From Chara braunii (lineage: Eukaryota > Streptophyta > Charophyceae > Charales > Characeae), in the NCBI GenBank assembly GCA_003427395.1, contig BFEA01000472.1:664255-710778 (forward strand): a DNA stretch of 46,524 bases, in the 5' to 3' direction. The translations under genes and the position numbers were made by a program. Position 1 is the first letter of the stretch. Each line of letters starts with the position of its first letter. The notes beneath the pieces are model-generated. The model made no database searches, had not been told where the DNA came from, and saw only the letters and a program-made list of their open reading frames with translations. Of this stretch, positions 31,568-41,769 are shown piece after piece.

Positions 31568-32794
31568 GAGCTACAGTGTGTGTGATCTAAACTAGAATCC
31601 ACACTGAATCCTACCTTAGCCTGACACACAACCGATTATGAATCAGAACTAATTTCGGTCGGATGGTACATAAACAGTTAGGTGATATAGTAACAACTAA
31701 TGTCAGGTCCTACAGGATATATTAAATCTATTGTTAGTCTGTCTGTAGCTGTCTGTCAGTTGTTAGTCAAGTCTGTAACAACTAGATAATAAAAAATAAA
31801 AATAACATCTTCTGTTGGAGATGTATGCTTGATGGCAGATTGTCTGTTGATTGCCACCGCGAACAGTTACCGGAATCCCCCCTCCCCCTCTATCCTTCTT
31901 GAGTGGTCACTTTGTGTCAACGTCCTGAGCATCTGGTTGAGCAGCGTGTCTGAAGGTGTGCAATCCGCCGAACCTGCCAGCCCCTGCACTTTTATTTACC
32001 CTCGCATGCAACGAGCCTTACACCCGGTTGATCTGGCTGATCAGGAGGGATTTAAGGAGAGCCCCCTTCTCCTCAGAAATTATTTAACGTCGCAGACAGG
32101 ACGACGATCACAGCCAGATTCAAATCCGAGTCCCCAGCCAGAAATGTTTAAAGACGGTCTGGAAAGCGTCTGTACCAAAGGGCTGGCATGCCCTGCATGA
32201 CCTCTATTGCGCAAGCAGCAGAACCAAGGACTTGCGGCAAAGCATGCGTTTACTAGTCCCTGCGGGTTGGCATGGTGACCGTGACCCGAGTGCTTCGTCC
32301 AGGGCCCTTCAGAGGCTTCGGTCGTTTCCCACCACCGTGACCCGAGTGCTTCGTCCAGGGCCCTTCAGAGGCTTCGCCCGTCTCCCACCAGCTTGCTGCC
32401 CAGGAAGAATGTTGACTCTCAAGGTTGAGCGCTCGCGACACCTCACATCGAGAGGACTCTCAAGACAGAACTCACTTCCTCACGGTAAGAACAGCAACGT
32501 ACCTCATAAATGCTGCCCCCAACCACAGAATTCTCACCGGCAACCTGATGTGCAATTATGATGACCGGTCTTTGCCTCGGCACAACCAACAGCAGAATGC
32601 GCTTCCACCTCAGCTTAATATGCCACATCAGCGAGCTCTCATCATCCAGCATACACCCCGTATGTCACCACATAGCTCCCTGGCGCGCCCACTCTACCCT
32701 GGGCCGCCTAATGTTCAACGCCAATGCCTTATCACTGCCCCACACCTCATGCGAAGCACCAATAGCTATTGCGAAGAACCAATGAAGCGCAATA
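31568..32794 (-). other. Leader of element B
   Basis: About 1.2 kb between the gag start and the primer site. It holds TTTAACGTCGCAGACAGGACG (32086-32106), which matches the element D leader copies, and a 56-bp tandem duplication at about 32277-32390 (unit with CCCGAGTGCTTCGTCCAGGG). Plus-strand open frames (31829-32561) are not supported as genes. Confidence 0.7.
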
Positions 32795-32813
32795 TGAACC
32801 AGCTCCGATATCA
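32795..32813 (-). other. Primer binding site of element B
   Basis: On the minus strand TGATATCGGAGCTGGTTCA, three bases from the LTR end. It resembles the initiator-Met primer TGGTATCAGAGCCTGGTT with two changes and a missing C, and so is more degenerate than the other sites in the window. Confidence 0.65.
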
Positions 32814-32816
32814 AAT

Positions 32817-33874
32817 TGCAAGGAAAATAAGCAACAGCGAGATGACAATTCCAGATCACACCATCACATTGAAAGCCAGATAGTCACACTGTGTCCAGAG
32901 AGCAGCATTGCACCAATAATGCACCAATGGAGGTTCGTAGCACTGAAAACCAATGTTCATGGAGAGCATACTCTCTCCTCTCAACGCAAGAGTCCAGTTC
33001 CTTCACACTCTCACTTGGCGCTCAGCGCCCAGCCTACTACACAGCTACTACAGACTACAAAATGACAATGCAACTCTTGACATCAGCGGCAGCCCGAAGT
33101 ACTTGAAGATGTCGCCCATGCAGACCATCGCCAATACAAGGTAAGTGACCTCACATCATCATCATCATCATCATCCTTCACCTATCCCCTGACTACACCC
33201 ACATCTGTCCTCTGTTTCACCCGAAGACCACCCCTGCGCCTCACTGTAGTCCAAGCCCACCAGCTATGGTGGCTGGGCTATGGCGCTGCCCTCAGCAGCG
33301 TCCTTCTTCCCTGCACGACCGCACGTGCTGCACCTCGCCTCTCAGCGCTAGCCAGCAGCCGCGAGCCTTTGCTCCAGCAGCGCTGCCGCCAGCATGCGAG
33401 TGCCTGAATGAGGCTCCCAGGGGGAGAGCTCTTTCCTTTATGGAAAGAGCCGGCCTGCTCGTGCAGCCTGGCTGGACTGGCTTGGGCCCAAAAGCTTACG
33501 GAAGGCCCCAGGAAGCTGCCTGGATGCAGCAGCTACTGGGCTGCTGGGCCTCGTTCAGTTGGGCGCCCAACTATCTCTGTATGAGGCTGCGAATCACGCC
33601 CAGGGCCTGCATTCCTTGGAAAGGCCCGGAAGGCCGTGGAAATGTCTGTGTAGCACGGCCTGAGTTTCTCTCAACCAACTGGCACGTCGCAACTGCCTGG
33701 ACCCCAAATATGAAATTGACAGTCGAGGGCCTCAGGTGATTTGTTAGGCCCGCCTTCACTTAGGGCGGGCACCTCCCTCCGCCTTCACTTAGGGCGGGCA
33801 CCTCTGCCTTCACTTAGGGCGGGCAATGCTGCATACAGGGCCCCATAGGCCTTCCGAGGACCCAGATCCTCGCA
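32817..33874 (-). mobile_element. 5' LTR of element B
   Basis: 1058 bp, partner of 24627-25660. It has three GCCCGCC...GGGCGGGC hairpin units (about 33749-33822) where the 3' LTR has two, and lacks three bases (CTC) present at about 24848. It contains the same GCTATGGC motifs (33263, 33277), ATC run (33155-33175) and splice-donor-like AAGGTAAGTG (33139). Confidence 0.93.
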
Positions 33875-33878
33875 CATG

Positions 33879-34032
33879 ACATATATTTTTTTTAAAAATT
33901 TCAGATTTTTCTGAGACTTTTTGTTTTGTTTTAATATTTTTTTATGTTTGCGTCTGAAGGGTTTTGGGTGCTAGTTCACGTTCGGGCGAACATGTTCGGG
34001 TTCGCCTCAGAAAGCGAACACGATGCTACGCA
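33879..34032. mobile_element. hAT-like MITE, right half (split by element B)
   Basis: It continues the AT-rich core (ACATAT...TTTCAGATTTTTCTGAG) exactly where 24626 leaves off, then a GC-rich arm with CACGTTCGGGCGAACATG and the terminal GATGCTACGCAG. Followed by GCCTAGAC, the right target duplication (34033-34040). Confidence 0.7.
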
Positions 34033-34040
34033 GCCTAGAC

Positions 34041-34363
34041 CTAAAACATTCACAAGACCGCTGACTCAAAAAACGAGACATCATGAAAATTGACTTGCAG
34101 CAGCCGTCACCGAGAAAGTTGTGTGGAGAAACTCACGAAAAACACACAAAAATTTCAGCAGGCTAAGGGCAGAGGCACTTCACTCGGGTCTTCATGTTGA
34201 CTCTCCCTGCTCGTCCTAGCCACTTGCAGGTACGTGAATCTCGCTCCCAACCCTAATCTCCACCCCTTCTTCTTCAGCCTGCTACCACCGGTCAACCCCT
34301 ATACTTCAGTCACCTGCCGGCCTTATGCCTTGCCGGCTTTCTTCCACCACCGCAGTGCAATGG
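34041..34363 (-). other. Continuation of leader repeat and leader of element C
   Basis: 34041-34075 continues the displaced element D leader repeat (CTAAAACATTCACAAGACC compared with CCTAAAGCATGCACGAGCATTGACC at 21755). The remainder up to the primer site is unassigned; it includes GCAGGTACGTG at 34226. No gene seen. Confidence 0.45.
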
Positions 34364-34381
34364 GCTCCTGCTCCGATACCA
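34364..34381 (-). other. Primer binding site of element C
   Basis: On the minus strand TGGTATCGGAGCAGGAGC: initiator-Met type with one change in the core, nearly identical to the element A site. It marks the LTR from 34383 upward. Confidence 0.75.
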
Positions 34382-34382
34382 G

Positions 34383-35275
34383 TGAAATGAACCTCGCAAT
34401 TTCAAACCAATTGGCGCATTGCAAGGTGAGAGTATTCGCACAAAAGTTAACACCGCACCAGAGAGATGACGCATGAATCAGCGCCAGATATGTTTCCATT
34501 CAAAGTTTGTGATAATATACAATCGGAGGGTTCAAATGTCCAGTGGCAATTTCCGCGACTCAACAAACCAATCCCACACAGGTATGTACCCGATTCCCCT
34601 CTCTCTCTCTTCTGGCCTCTCTCTCTCTCTTTCTCTTCTCTCTTTCTCTCTCCTCTTTCTCTCTCAATTCTTCGGCCTCTCAGTCTCTCCCTCTCCGTTT
34701 CTCGCCTAGGATTACCTTGAATACAGCTGCGGTGTAACGTTCACTCTGGGCGGCTATGGCCGCTGTCTTCCTCTTCCCAACTAGCTATGGCTGACTCTCG
34801 TAGCCAGGGCGCTTGCTCCTTCCCCGATGCTTCGTCCTTTGTCCAGGTCACGTCATCGCACAAGCAGCTAGTAGCACTTCTGCAACTTTGCGAATGAACA
34901 TCTGCCTTCGCTTGGCACTGTAGCAGTTAAATATAGTTGCAGTGGACTGTTCGTGCCTGCTTCGGACCGGTACCGGTCGGCCGCGGCATCTGCCTTACCA
35001 AAGTCTGGTGTTTCCGGAAGTCTCCGGGCTTTCTTGGGATGCCGTTGCAATTTTGGACTTGGGACTTGACTTCCTCTACAGGTACCGGCGGAACCTACCG
35101 GACTACGACGCTTCGGTACCCGACTTCTACTGACCTACGACGCTTCGGTCTACGGACCCTAAGACCTATCCTACCCCAAGACCTATCCTACCCCGACAGC
35201 CTGGGACCGGGACTGACTGGGACCTTGGGACCAGGTCTTCTGGTGTATAACTGTGGGAAATCCTTTCACAGACTA
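34383..35275 (-). mobile_element. LTR C (5' LTR, outer end approximate)
   Basis: It starts TGAAATGAACC beside the primer site. It contains ACAGGTATGT (34576), a CT-rich tract (34596-34700), GCTATGGC motifs (34751, 34784) and a minus-strand TATATTT at 34929-34935. No partner LTR in the window; the element body to the left is displaced or lost. Open frames inside are not supported as genes. Confidence 0.5.
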
Positions 35276-36637
35276 TGAACGAGGGTTAAAAGGAAACCAT
35301 AAATGAAGAATCCTTTCTGCGATGGAACACGAAAACAGGGAAGGGTAGAATGCAATAACCCACGTTCAGCATCTGCGTAGACGCGTACCAGGGGTCGTAA
35401 CTTGTGGTCAAAGGTCCGCATATTCGGGGTAAAGGCCTAAGGCCAAGGGTACCCCCAGGCCAAGTCAGAAACGGTCTTGAGAGGCCCTACGAGCGACAGT
35501 TGACCTTAGGAAAGTCAACAATCAACCCAAGTACGGGATTTCAGGCCCAAGGGTCAAAGTCGACCCGTTGTTCAGCCACGGTCATCGATCAGATGCACAT
35601 CTTCGGTTATCTGCAGGTATCCAGAAGATTCCAGTCCGACTGGGACACAGGGAATTGGGACTGCGATGCCTCCAGTCCATCGGCTGCTGATTCATCTCGA
35701 CGGTCGACCCCAGGAGACCAGAGGCTGGTTAACACGAGTCAACATTATAAGTTGACCAAGCCCCTGCTGGAGACCATTCCGCCTTGCACTGGCTTGATGC
35801 TGGTTCGACGACGCAAGGCTATGGGAGGTGTGTGCTGGCGCCAGTGTCTGAGTTTGGGTGCCAGCCAGGAGGGAGATTATGCTGTTGCGGCCATAGCCGC
35901 GTGGAGTTGACCTCGATAGGAGAGGAGGTGAGGAGTTGAAGGATCTGGACTGTGGAGTTGACGTGTGTGATGAGGGGAGGCTTACCTGGACTTACCTGTT
36001 ACGTGGAGTGTGATCTGCTGCTCGTCTTCAAGAGGACCTGTGCCATCCTCGTTAAGTGTTGCTGACGTGGACTGAGAATGGGCACATTGTTGTGACCTGC
36101 GCAAGTACATGTCAGAGATTGTCAGAGGAGTACCGATGCTGAGTTGGCAGTAGTGGGGGATGTCCGGGAAGGAAGTGGCCACAAGCCCCTCAGGGCCTCA
36201 TTCCCAGACCCAGATTGCTCCTGTGCGGCCGAAAAAATGAACTCGAGTGTGCACAAAGTATTTTCCTTGTCCCTGCTGCAGCCAGTCATTTTGGTCCGGA
36301 AGGCTGGGCCAATGTTAAAGCAGCAGGTTAACTGCCACGGCAGAATATAGTAGCCGGGTAATGGACTGGTGGTTTAACATCAAACAATGGGTGTTCTGCT
36401 GCCAACAAAATCACCTATGGGCTGAGTGGGGGGGCCTTCTCGCATCACTATGTGGTTCTGCCAGGTAAAGCTCGTATGCCACGAGTCACAATCTGCAGAA
36501 CTAATGGTCTTCAAGATTTAAATCATGCATTTGCGTAAAGCACCGCTGCGTTTCGTAGTCTCCTGAAGTCAAGGAGGCCTTTCTTCATTGTGTCTATATA
36601 ATAGGGTTAAACATCTTATTGCCATAAACTACTCTCC
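35276..36637. other. Unassigned stretch
   Basis: No gene recognised. Repeated CAAGGGT/GGCCCAAGG words at 35430-35570, GCGGCCATAGCCGCG (35888-35902, inverted form of the GCTATGGC motif), and ACTTACCTG words at 35981-36001 suggest retroelement leader or LTR material. The open frame 35404-35910 has no domain. Confidence 0.4.
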
Positions 36638-37561
36638 TGCAATCAGACTCGACTCTGGATGCTCACAACAGGCACACACGAGAACCGATGGCAAACCGAA
36701 CTCGTGAACTCAGAATCAACAGCGAACTTGCTCTTAAACTCTGTTCAGAACAACTGTACAACTTGCGGCTATGGCCGCCGAACACTGTCTCTATCACCAG
36801 CCTCACTCTTCCTCACCCTCACATGCACGCCCGTACGAGGATCACCCTGAATGTCCACGCTGCACAGACACACACACTCTGTATACCCTGTCTTCACCAA
36901 CAGTTGGGCGGCTATGGCCGCCATCGTCTTCCTCCTCCGAGCTATGGCCGCCGGTGTCTCTCTCTCGCTGGTTCACTATGGCTGCTGTCTTCTTCACAGC
37001 CCATTTCTTCTCCGGGCACCTGCAGTCCTCCACGCATAAGATACCAAGGCAGCTCTTTGGCATGGCACACAGGCGAATGAATGAATGGCTGGACGCTGCC
37101 TCTTTATTTATACTTCTTCGGAGGTACCCCGGCCTGCCTCAAAACGTGTGGGCCTGGGCCAAAACGTGTGGCCCAGGGAAGCTTCCAGACGTTTGGCCTT
37201 CTGGGCCAAGACGTGTGGAACCCACAATGGGGTCTAGAACCTTCCCCACGTGCAGCCCTTACCCCTGGTACTTGCTGACTGGACTGGCCTACAGGGACCT
37301 ACGACCTTCTAGAGCCCACAGACTTACAGACAGACTCTAGGCCTCAGTACACTCAGATAGAGACTTCTAGAACAGACCTTCCTAAGCCTAACGGTAACAG
37401 ACCTAACTCCTAATCTACAGGCCTAGGGATCGAGTCTCACACAGATTGCTGGGCCTATGTACAGGGTACAGGGTAGGTCTAGGGATCGAATCTCACTCAG
37501 CACACAGGTTCAATGTACAGGGTTAGGGCACAGGTCTAGGGGTCGAATCTCTGTGTCTGCA
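36638..37561 (-). mobile_element. LTR of family R1, copy 2 (possibly solo)
   Basis: Starts TGCAATCAGACTCGACTC like copy 1 and ends about GTGTCTGCA, so TGCA termini. It holds four GCTATGGC-type motifs (36766, 36909, 36941, 36977), the GAATGAATGAATGGCTGG block (37075-37092), a minus-strand TATAAAT (37106-37112), and three copies of a GGTCTAGGGATCGAATCTC-type unit (about 37410-37555). No primer site lies to its left, so it is a 3' or solo LTR. No convincing target duplication. Confidence 0.6.
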
Positions 37562-39131
37562 ATGCCGGGTCAACTGGGTGAAACCGTTTCACTCCACAGT
37601 GGCATCCACATGCGACATTGTTCTCTAATAGATGTAGGGGTGTTTTCAAATACCAGCTCCTCTAAAGTTTCTTCTGGAGAAGTGACATCGAGGCCATGCC
37701 ATAACCCCCACTCATAATGCATTACACTTGTTTAATTAGTGGAACGGAAACAAGCACTTCTCTCTCACCATGACAGGTATGCTTACGTATGCATTTGTAC
37801 GTCAGTGACGTTAGCGGCACGCCGAATACTCATGAGGTCCACAGAGAGTACCCCTGAGTCCTGACCCTTTCCTGCCTGAAAAGGAATGAAGAGAAAAATT
37901 GTAAAAGTGCCAAAAATTACTCTATACTGATTGGTCAGGATTGATGTAGCTCGGTCGATCCAGAAGCGGTGAACTAAGAGATGGGGTCGCACAGGGCAAC
38001 ACGCCAAAGCTGATTCCAAACCTCTTGCTGAAGCTGATCCCGAACTCCCACCGACCAAAAACACTAGTATTGCAGAATCCTGCCGAACTTTGGGTGAATG
38101 CCTGGAAAGTTGTGGAAACGGAAAGTGTATGTTGCGCATGTGACGATGATTGTAAATTGGAGTCTCAGCTCCCTTTCAGCTTTGGCCAAGCAGGCAATGT
38201 AGTTTGGCAATGGTTGTACGGAGGAAAACTCGTCTCCATTTCGTCTTTCACCGAGGATTTGGGTATGTGCTATGTTTGGGCTGAGAATGGACAGGAACAG
38301 TGTGCTGAAGGTGGTTTTTGAATTGTTCGGTTCCCAACCTTGACTATCAGCTTGATTGACGAGGGGTGGCTGGTGGTGGATGCCTCAGCCAAACATTTGG
38401 CTTGAAGGTTGAGCATCAAAAGGCGTGATAAGGTTGGTGCCTTTATTGATGCCTAGGTCACCAGCCGCCTCATGATTTTCCTGAGTTTGTTCCAGCCTAT
38501 CAGGCATTTAGTCATCAATGCTTTGCAGCTCTTTGGTAGGCACACATCGGTCTTTCCTTGTTCCTCTCGGGTGCTGCATTCAAGGCACAGGTCTTGCATT
38601 GATTCTGCTTGTTTTTGCTTATCACCTCTCTTGGTGTATGCTTCGGCCTGCATTCGTGGTCCGCTTTCTTTGCCTTCGTAGCACTGGCCGTTTTCCCTAT
38701 GCCATTTTTCTGCATTTGTGTATGCTTGCAGTGTGTTTTGATGTGCGGTTGGTGTCACTTTTGTACCATGTGATATGGAAGTTGATGGAAGTTTATGTGG
38801 GTCCTCCTCAGGAGGGTGCGGCTCCTCTCACCAAGTGATTTGCATGCTGCATTGGCAGACGCTCCTGAATCCTCGAAGAAATCTGAGAAAGCGGCGAGTG
38901 CTGAAGGTGAGACATTTCTGGGCCCGCTTGCTCGGGAAATTGATATATCGTGGTTGACACTGGTTGCTCTTTCTCTGGCCTCTAGATTATAGAGTATCAA
39001 TGACAGACCGATTCTTTGAGTATTAACCATTGCTTTGTGGCATGAAGGGGGTTTAATTGTTGAACAGGGCAATTACCGCTAAACATGTGCAATCTGAACA
39101 GGAGAAAGAACATTCAAGAGAGATAAGAGAG
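37562..39131. other. Low-repeat stretch, no supported gene
   Basis: This region has the least repeat character in the window. The longest candidate is 38025-38321 on the plus strand (99 codons, Cys-rich middle VCCACDDDC, then FSFGQAGNVVWQWLYGG); I do not recognise it, it has no start-context or splice support, and a frame on the opposite strand overlaps. It may contain introns or untranslated parts of a host gene. Confidence 0.35.
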
Positions 39132-39253
39132 ATTCTCAGAATGTCACAGAGTGTTGTGCCATATACTGCATGCCATCTGCAGAAGATGCGTATTCTCAGA
39201 ATGTCACAGAGTGTTGTGCCATATACTGCATGCCTTCTGCAGAAGATGCGTAT
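39132..39253. repeat. 60-bp tandem duplication
   Basis: ATTCTCAGAATGTCACAGAG...CTGCAGAAGATGCGT at 39132-39191 repeats at 39192-39251 with one substitution (CCATCTGC versus CCTTCTGC). The period of 60 keeps reading frame. Recent local duplication. Confidence 0.92.
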
Positions 39254-39697
39254 GGCGTTGAGTTATGCGTTGTGATGTACCTTGACTTGCATGTCAATAC
39301 CAGTCCCTGCGAATGTAGTTATTGCCTAATGGTCTATCTAAGAACACTGATTGAGAGCTTGTGGTGCTTGTGGTGTCACCCACTGCATCCTCACAGCATG
39401 GCGTTGATTATAGCAGAGCTGGAATTTCTTGGTGTTGGGTGTCGTGTATGTTCATTGATTGAATTATTCTAGGCTTGGGTTTGCAACTTTGCACCCCTTA
39501 GGCAGATGGGCACAGGGCCGATCATTCTAGTCACAGAAGAGAGGGATTCTCCTGGTTTGGGCTGCCTTCCCCATCAAGTATTTCTCTGAAATCTTGTGTT
39601 GCATATTGAAGGCCTTTCAATTGAATCCAGATGTGAAGAATTCCAGCCTGTTAGACCACCAGTATGTTCTCCCTGCCATGACTACTGTTCACTTACG

Positions 39698-39826
39698 CGT
39701 CTGGCGGATTGTACCGGCCTGCCATTTCGGTTAGAAAACATCCCAGGCAACGGAGGCCATGCACTCGACTTTTTTTGCCTGGAAGAATGTTGAGCGAAAC
39801 GGCAGGCCTGTACATTCCGCCAGACG
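39698..39826. mobile_element. 129-bp foldback MITE
   Basis: Left CGTCTGGCGGATTGTACC... and right ...TACATTCCGCCAGACG form inverted repeats of about 32 bp with three mismatches. The interior is also partly self-complementary (CCCAGGCAA and TTGCCTGGAAG), so the whole unit can fold into one long hairpin. No clear target duplication seen. Confidence 0.75.
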
Positions 39827-40250
39827 TGGCACGTGCATGCCCACGTAGTACAAAAATGGCTGGGTAAAGTACTACTGGTTTAAGGGCTCTGTGTATGCAT
39901 TTGGGACGTTTAAGGAAGCCTGCGGTTCTCAGACTGATTGCTTGTCTCCCACTTTACCCAGGCTCTTCTCAGGTTGATTGCTTATTCTCTGTTGGGGAGT
40001 TTTCCGTCGAGCACCCTCTAGAGGACGCCAATCTTGTCACACGGTGGGTTTGGTTATTAGCTGCTGAAGTCGAGGATGGTGAAATCACGCTACGGATTGA
40101 CTTCCTCTTTCCTTTTTTTAGCAAGTATAGCTCCTCTGGTAAGGATGGTATTGACAGGGCAGGTGCAGAGGAATGGATGTGTAAATTGCTATGGATGGGA
40201 TCACTCAGCATCCCTCTACTGCCTTACCAGGGTGGGGGGGGTGGGGGGGC

Positions 40251-40462
40251 GCGGGCAGCTAGTGATGGCTCCCTCGCTCTGTTCCCCATTAGCTCACCCC
40301 TATCCTCTCTGCAACCGTTTTCATGTGCATATAAACCACCAGTACACCCGGGCCTGGAGGCATCGCACTGGGGGGGTGCGGGCAGCTAGTGATGGCTCCC
40401 TTGTAACCGTTTTCATGTGCATATAAACCACCAGTACACCCGGGGCTGGAGGCATCGCACTG
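40251..40462. repeat. Partial tandem duplication with G-rich junction
   Basis: GCGGGCAGCTAGTGATGGCT to GGAGGCATCGCACTG occurs at 40251-40370 and 40378-40462; the second copy lacks about 37 bp of the first. G runs precede each copy (40231-40249, 40370-40376). Each copy has TATAAACC, a possible TATA element, in CATGTGCATATAAACCACC. Confidence 0.85.
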
Positions 40463-41203
40463 CGCGCCAAGTTTTTCGGAACCGCCAGTGGTGCACTTTG
40501 TTTTCTTATTTGGCTGGCGCCGCCAGCCATTGTGGTCCGGTGGCCCCGAGCCACAAAAAAAATTGGAGTTGGGGACTTGTGGTAGACCTGTCTGATTATA
40601 GCTGTACAGGTGGGGTTTGATTTATACTGAGTTGAAAAAGAGCCAGCTGTGCATTGCCTTCCTCAATGATTGTACTGCTTTCTATAGGGATTGGCTCAGA
40701 TTTGATCCCGTAACAGTCTTGACCCTCCTCGACCTGCCTAGATGCCATCGTTTGTCTTTACTGTTTGTGTACAGAGGTGGGAAAGGTGTTATGTGTACAT
40801 CTGATGCTGCCAGTTGGATGTGTCAGATTTTGCCTGTGCTTTTTGGCGTGATATTCTCCTTCTCTCCAGGGTGCACTTCAAGATACAAGTGGACCTGCTG
40901 CAGCTACGCTGCGGCGAAGGACGATGACAAAAACATTTTGCGAAACAACCCAGCCATCAGTTGGACCCCATCTTTGCAATGTACCCCTACTGGACACTGC
41001 CCAACTTTGCAAAATGCCCCGGCAGTTGGCAAGTTTTCATAGGTGCAATTGCAAAAGGCCAAGCGGATTTGAACAACCTCCTGACCGGAGCATAACACAA
41101 ACATGTCAGCCCAAAGGCCGTTCCACTGTGCCCATATCTTTTAGGGACATTTTGACATATATCTCAACTTATGGGGGTATTTAGCAAATTGTCCCCCACC
41201 CCG

Positions 41204-41205
<2 letters not shown>
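40463..41205. other. Unassigned stretch
   Basis: A small inverted repeat GGCTGGCG/CGCCAGCC lies at 40512-40530. No recognisable domain in the open frames. Confidence 0.4.

Positions 41206-41291
<86 letters not shown>
41206..41291. repeat. (CT)n microsatellite, 86 bp
   Basis: Long CT run followed by a C/T-rich, CCTCC-dense segment to about 41590. Open frames across it (Ser-Leu repeats or Arg-Glu repeats) are compositional. Confidence 0.97.
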
Positions 41292-41294
<3 letters not shown>

Positions 41295-41639
41295 CCTTGT
41301 GCGACTTCGCAACCTCCTCGTCCTCCCTCGTCCTCCCTCACGGCCCACTCCTCCCCCTAGCACGACCTCCTCCCACCGGTGCCCCTCCCCCTCCCGCACG
41401 ACCTCCTGCAACCTCTCGTCCCATCGACCTGCTCCTGTCCCTCCCACGACTTCCTCCTCCCCTTGCACGACCCACTCCTCCCCCTCCCCCTTGTGCGACC
41501 TCCTCCTCCTCGCACGACCTCCTCTCCGTCCTTGCACAACGTGCTCTTCCCCCTAGCACATCGTCTTCGGACCTCCTCCTCCCCCTCACATTGGCCAAGG
41601 CATCAGCACACCGTCGTATGCTTTGTAAATTAGAACCAT

Positions 41640-41715
41640 TTTATTGTGGTCACCTCTGGATTCAAACTCACTTCTGCAATTCTACAGTTTCATGTGTGCA
41701 TCAACTGAGCAACCT
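41640..41715 (-). mobile_element. tRNA-like SINE head
   Basis: Minus strand GGCAGGTTGCTCAGTTGATG with A box TTGCTCAGTTGATG, then GAAACTGTAGAATTGCAGA and B box GTTTGAATCC about 40 bases downstream, the spacing of a tRNA. It resembles the heads of the SINE-like units at 19473-20043 (CTCAGTTGGTACACCCACAA, then GAATTACAGA). It lacks a closed acceptor stem, so not a functional tRNA gene. Confidence 0.55.
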
Positions 41716-41717
41716 GC

Positions 41718-41769
41718 CACTGTGCAAAATGAGAAGGAATCTTTGCAGAACATAGGAAGATACACCGCG
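41718..41769 (+). repeat. Dispersed GAATCTTCC/GGAAGAT motif, copy 3
   Basis: TGTGCAAAATGAGAAGGAATC then TTTGCAGAACATAGGAAGATACACCGC. It directly follows the tRNA-like head in plus coordinates. Confidence 0.6.

Larger units (their letters stand above)
24623..33878 (-). mobile_element. Element B: complete Ty3/gypsy retrotransposon with CATG duplication
   Basis: LTRs at 24627-25660 and 32817-33874, polypurine tract beside the 3' LTR, primer site beside the 5' LTR, and gag, PR, RT, RNase H, IN and a chromodomain-like tail between them, all on the minus strand. CATG flanks both sides (24623-24626, 33875-33878); ACATG is possible if the terminal A is shared. The domain order PR-RT-RNH-IN is that of Ty3/gypsy, and the tail suggests a chromovirus. 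More than ten frame disruptions make it non-autonomous. Confidence 0.93.

Noticed and set aside
35404-35910. 168-codon plus-strand open frame
   Set aside because: No domain, and the surrounding words (repeated CAAGGGT, GGCCATAGCC) look like LTR or leader material.
38025-38321. 99-codon Cys-rich open frame as a host gene
   Set aside because: No recognised motif, no splice or start support, and a frame on the opposite strand overlaps; kept only as a note in the low-repeat stretch.
41206-41291. CRISPR-like or structured repeat array
   Set aside because: Pure dinucleotide microsatellite; there are no spacers anywhere in the window.
41171-41755. 194-codon open frame and opposite-strand partners
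   Set aside because: Translation of a (CT)n tract and the C/T-rich DNA after it.
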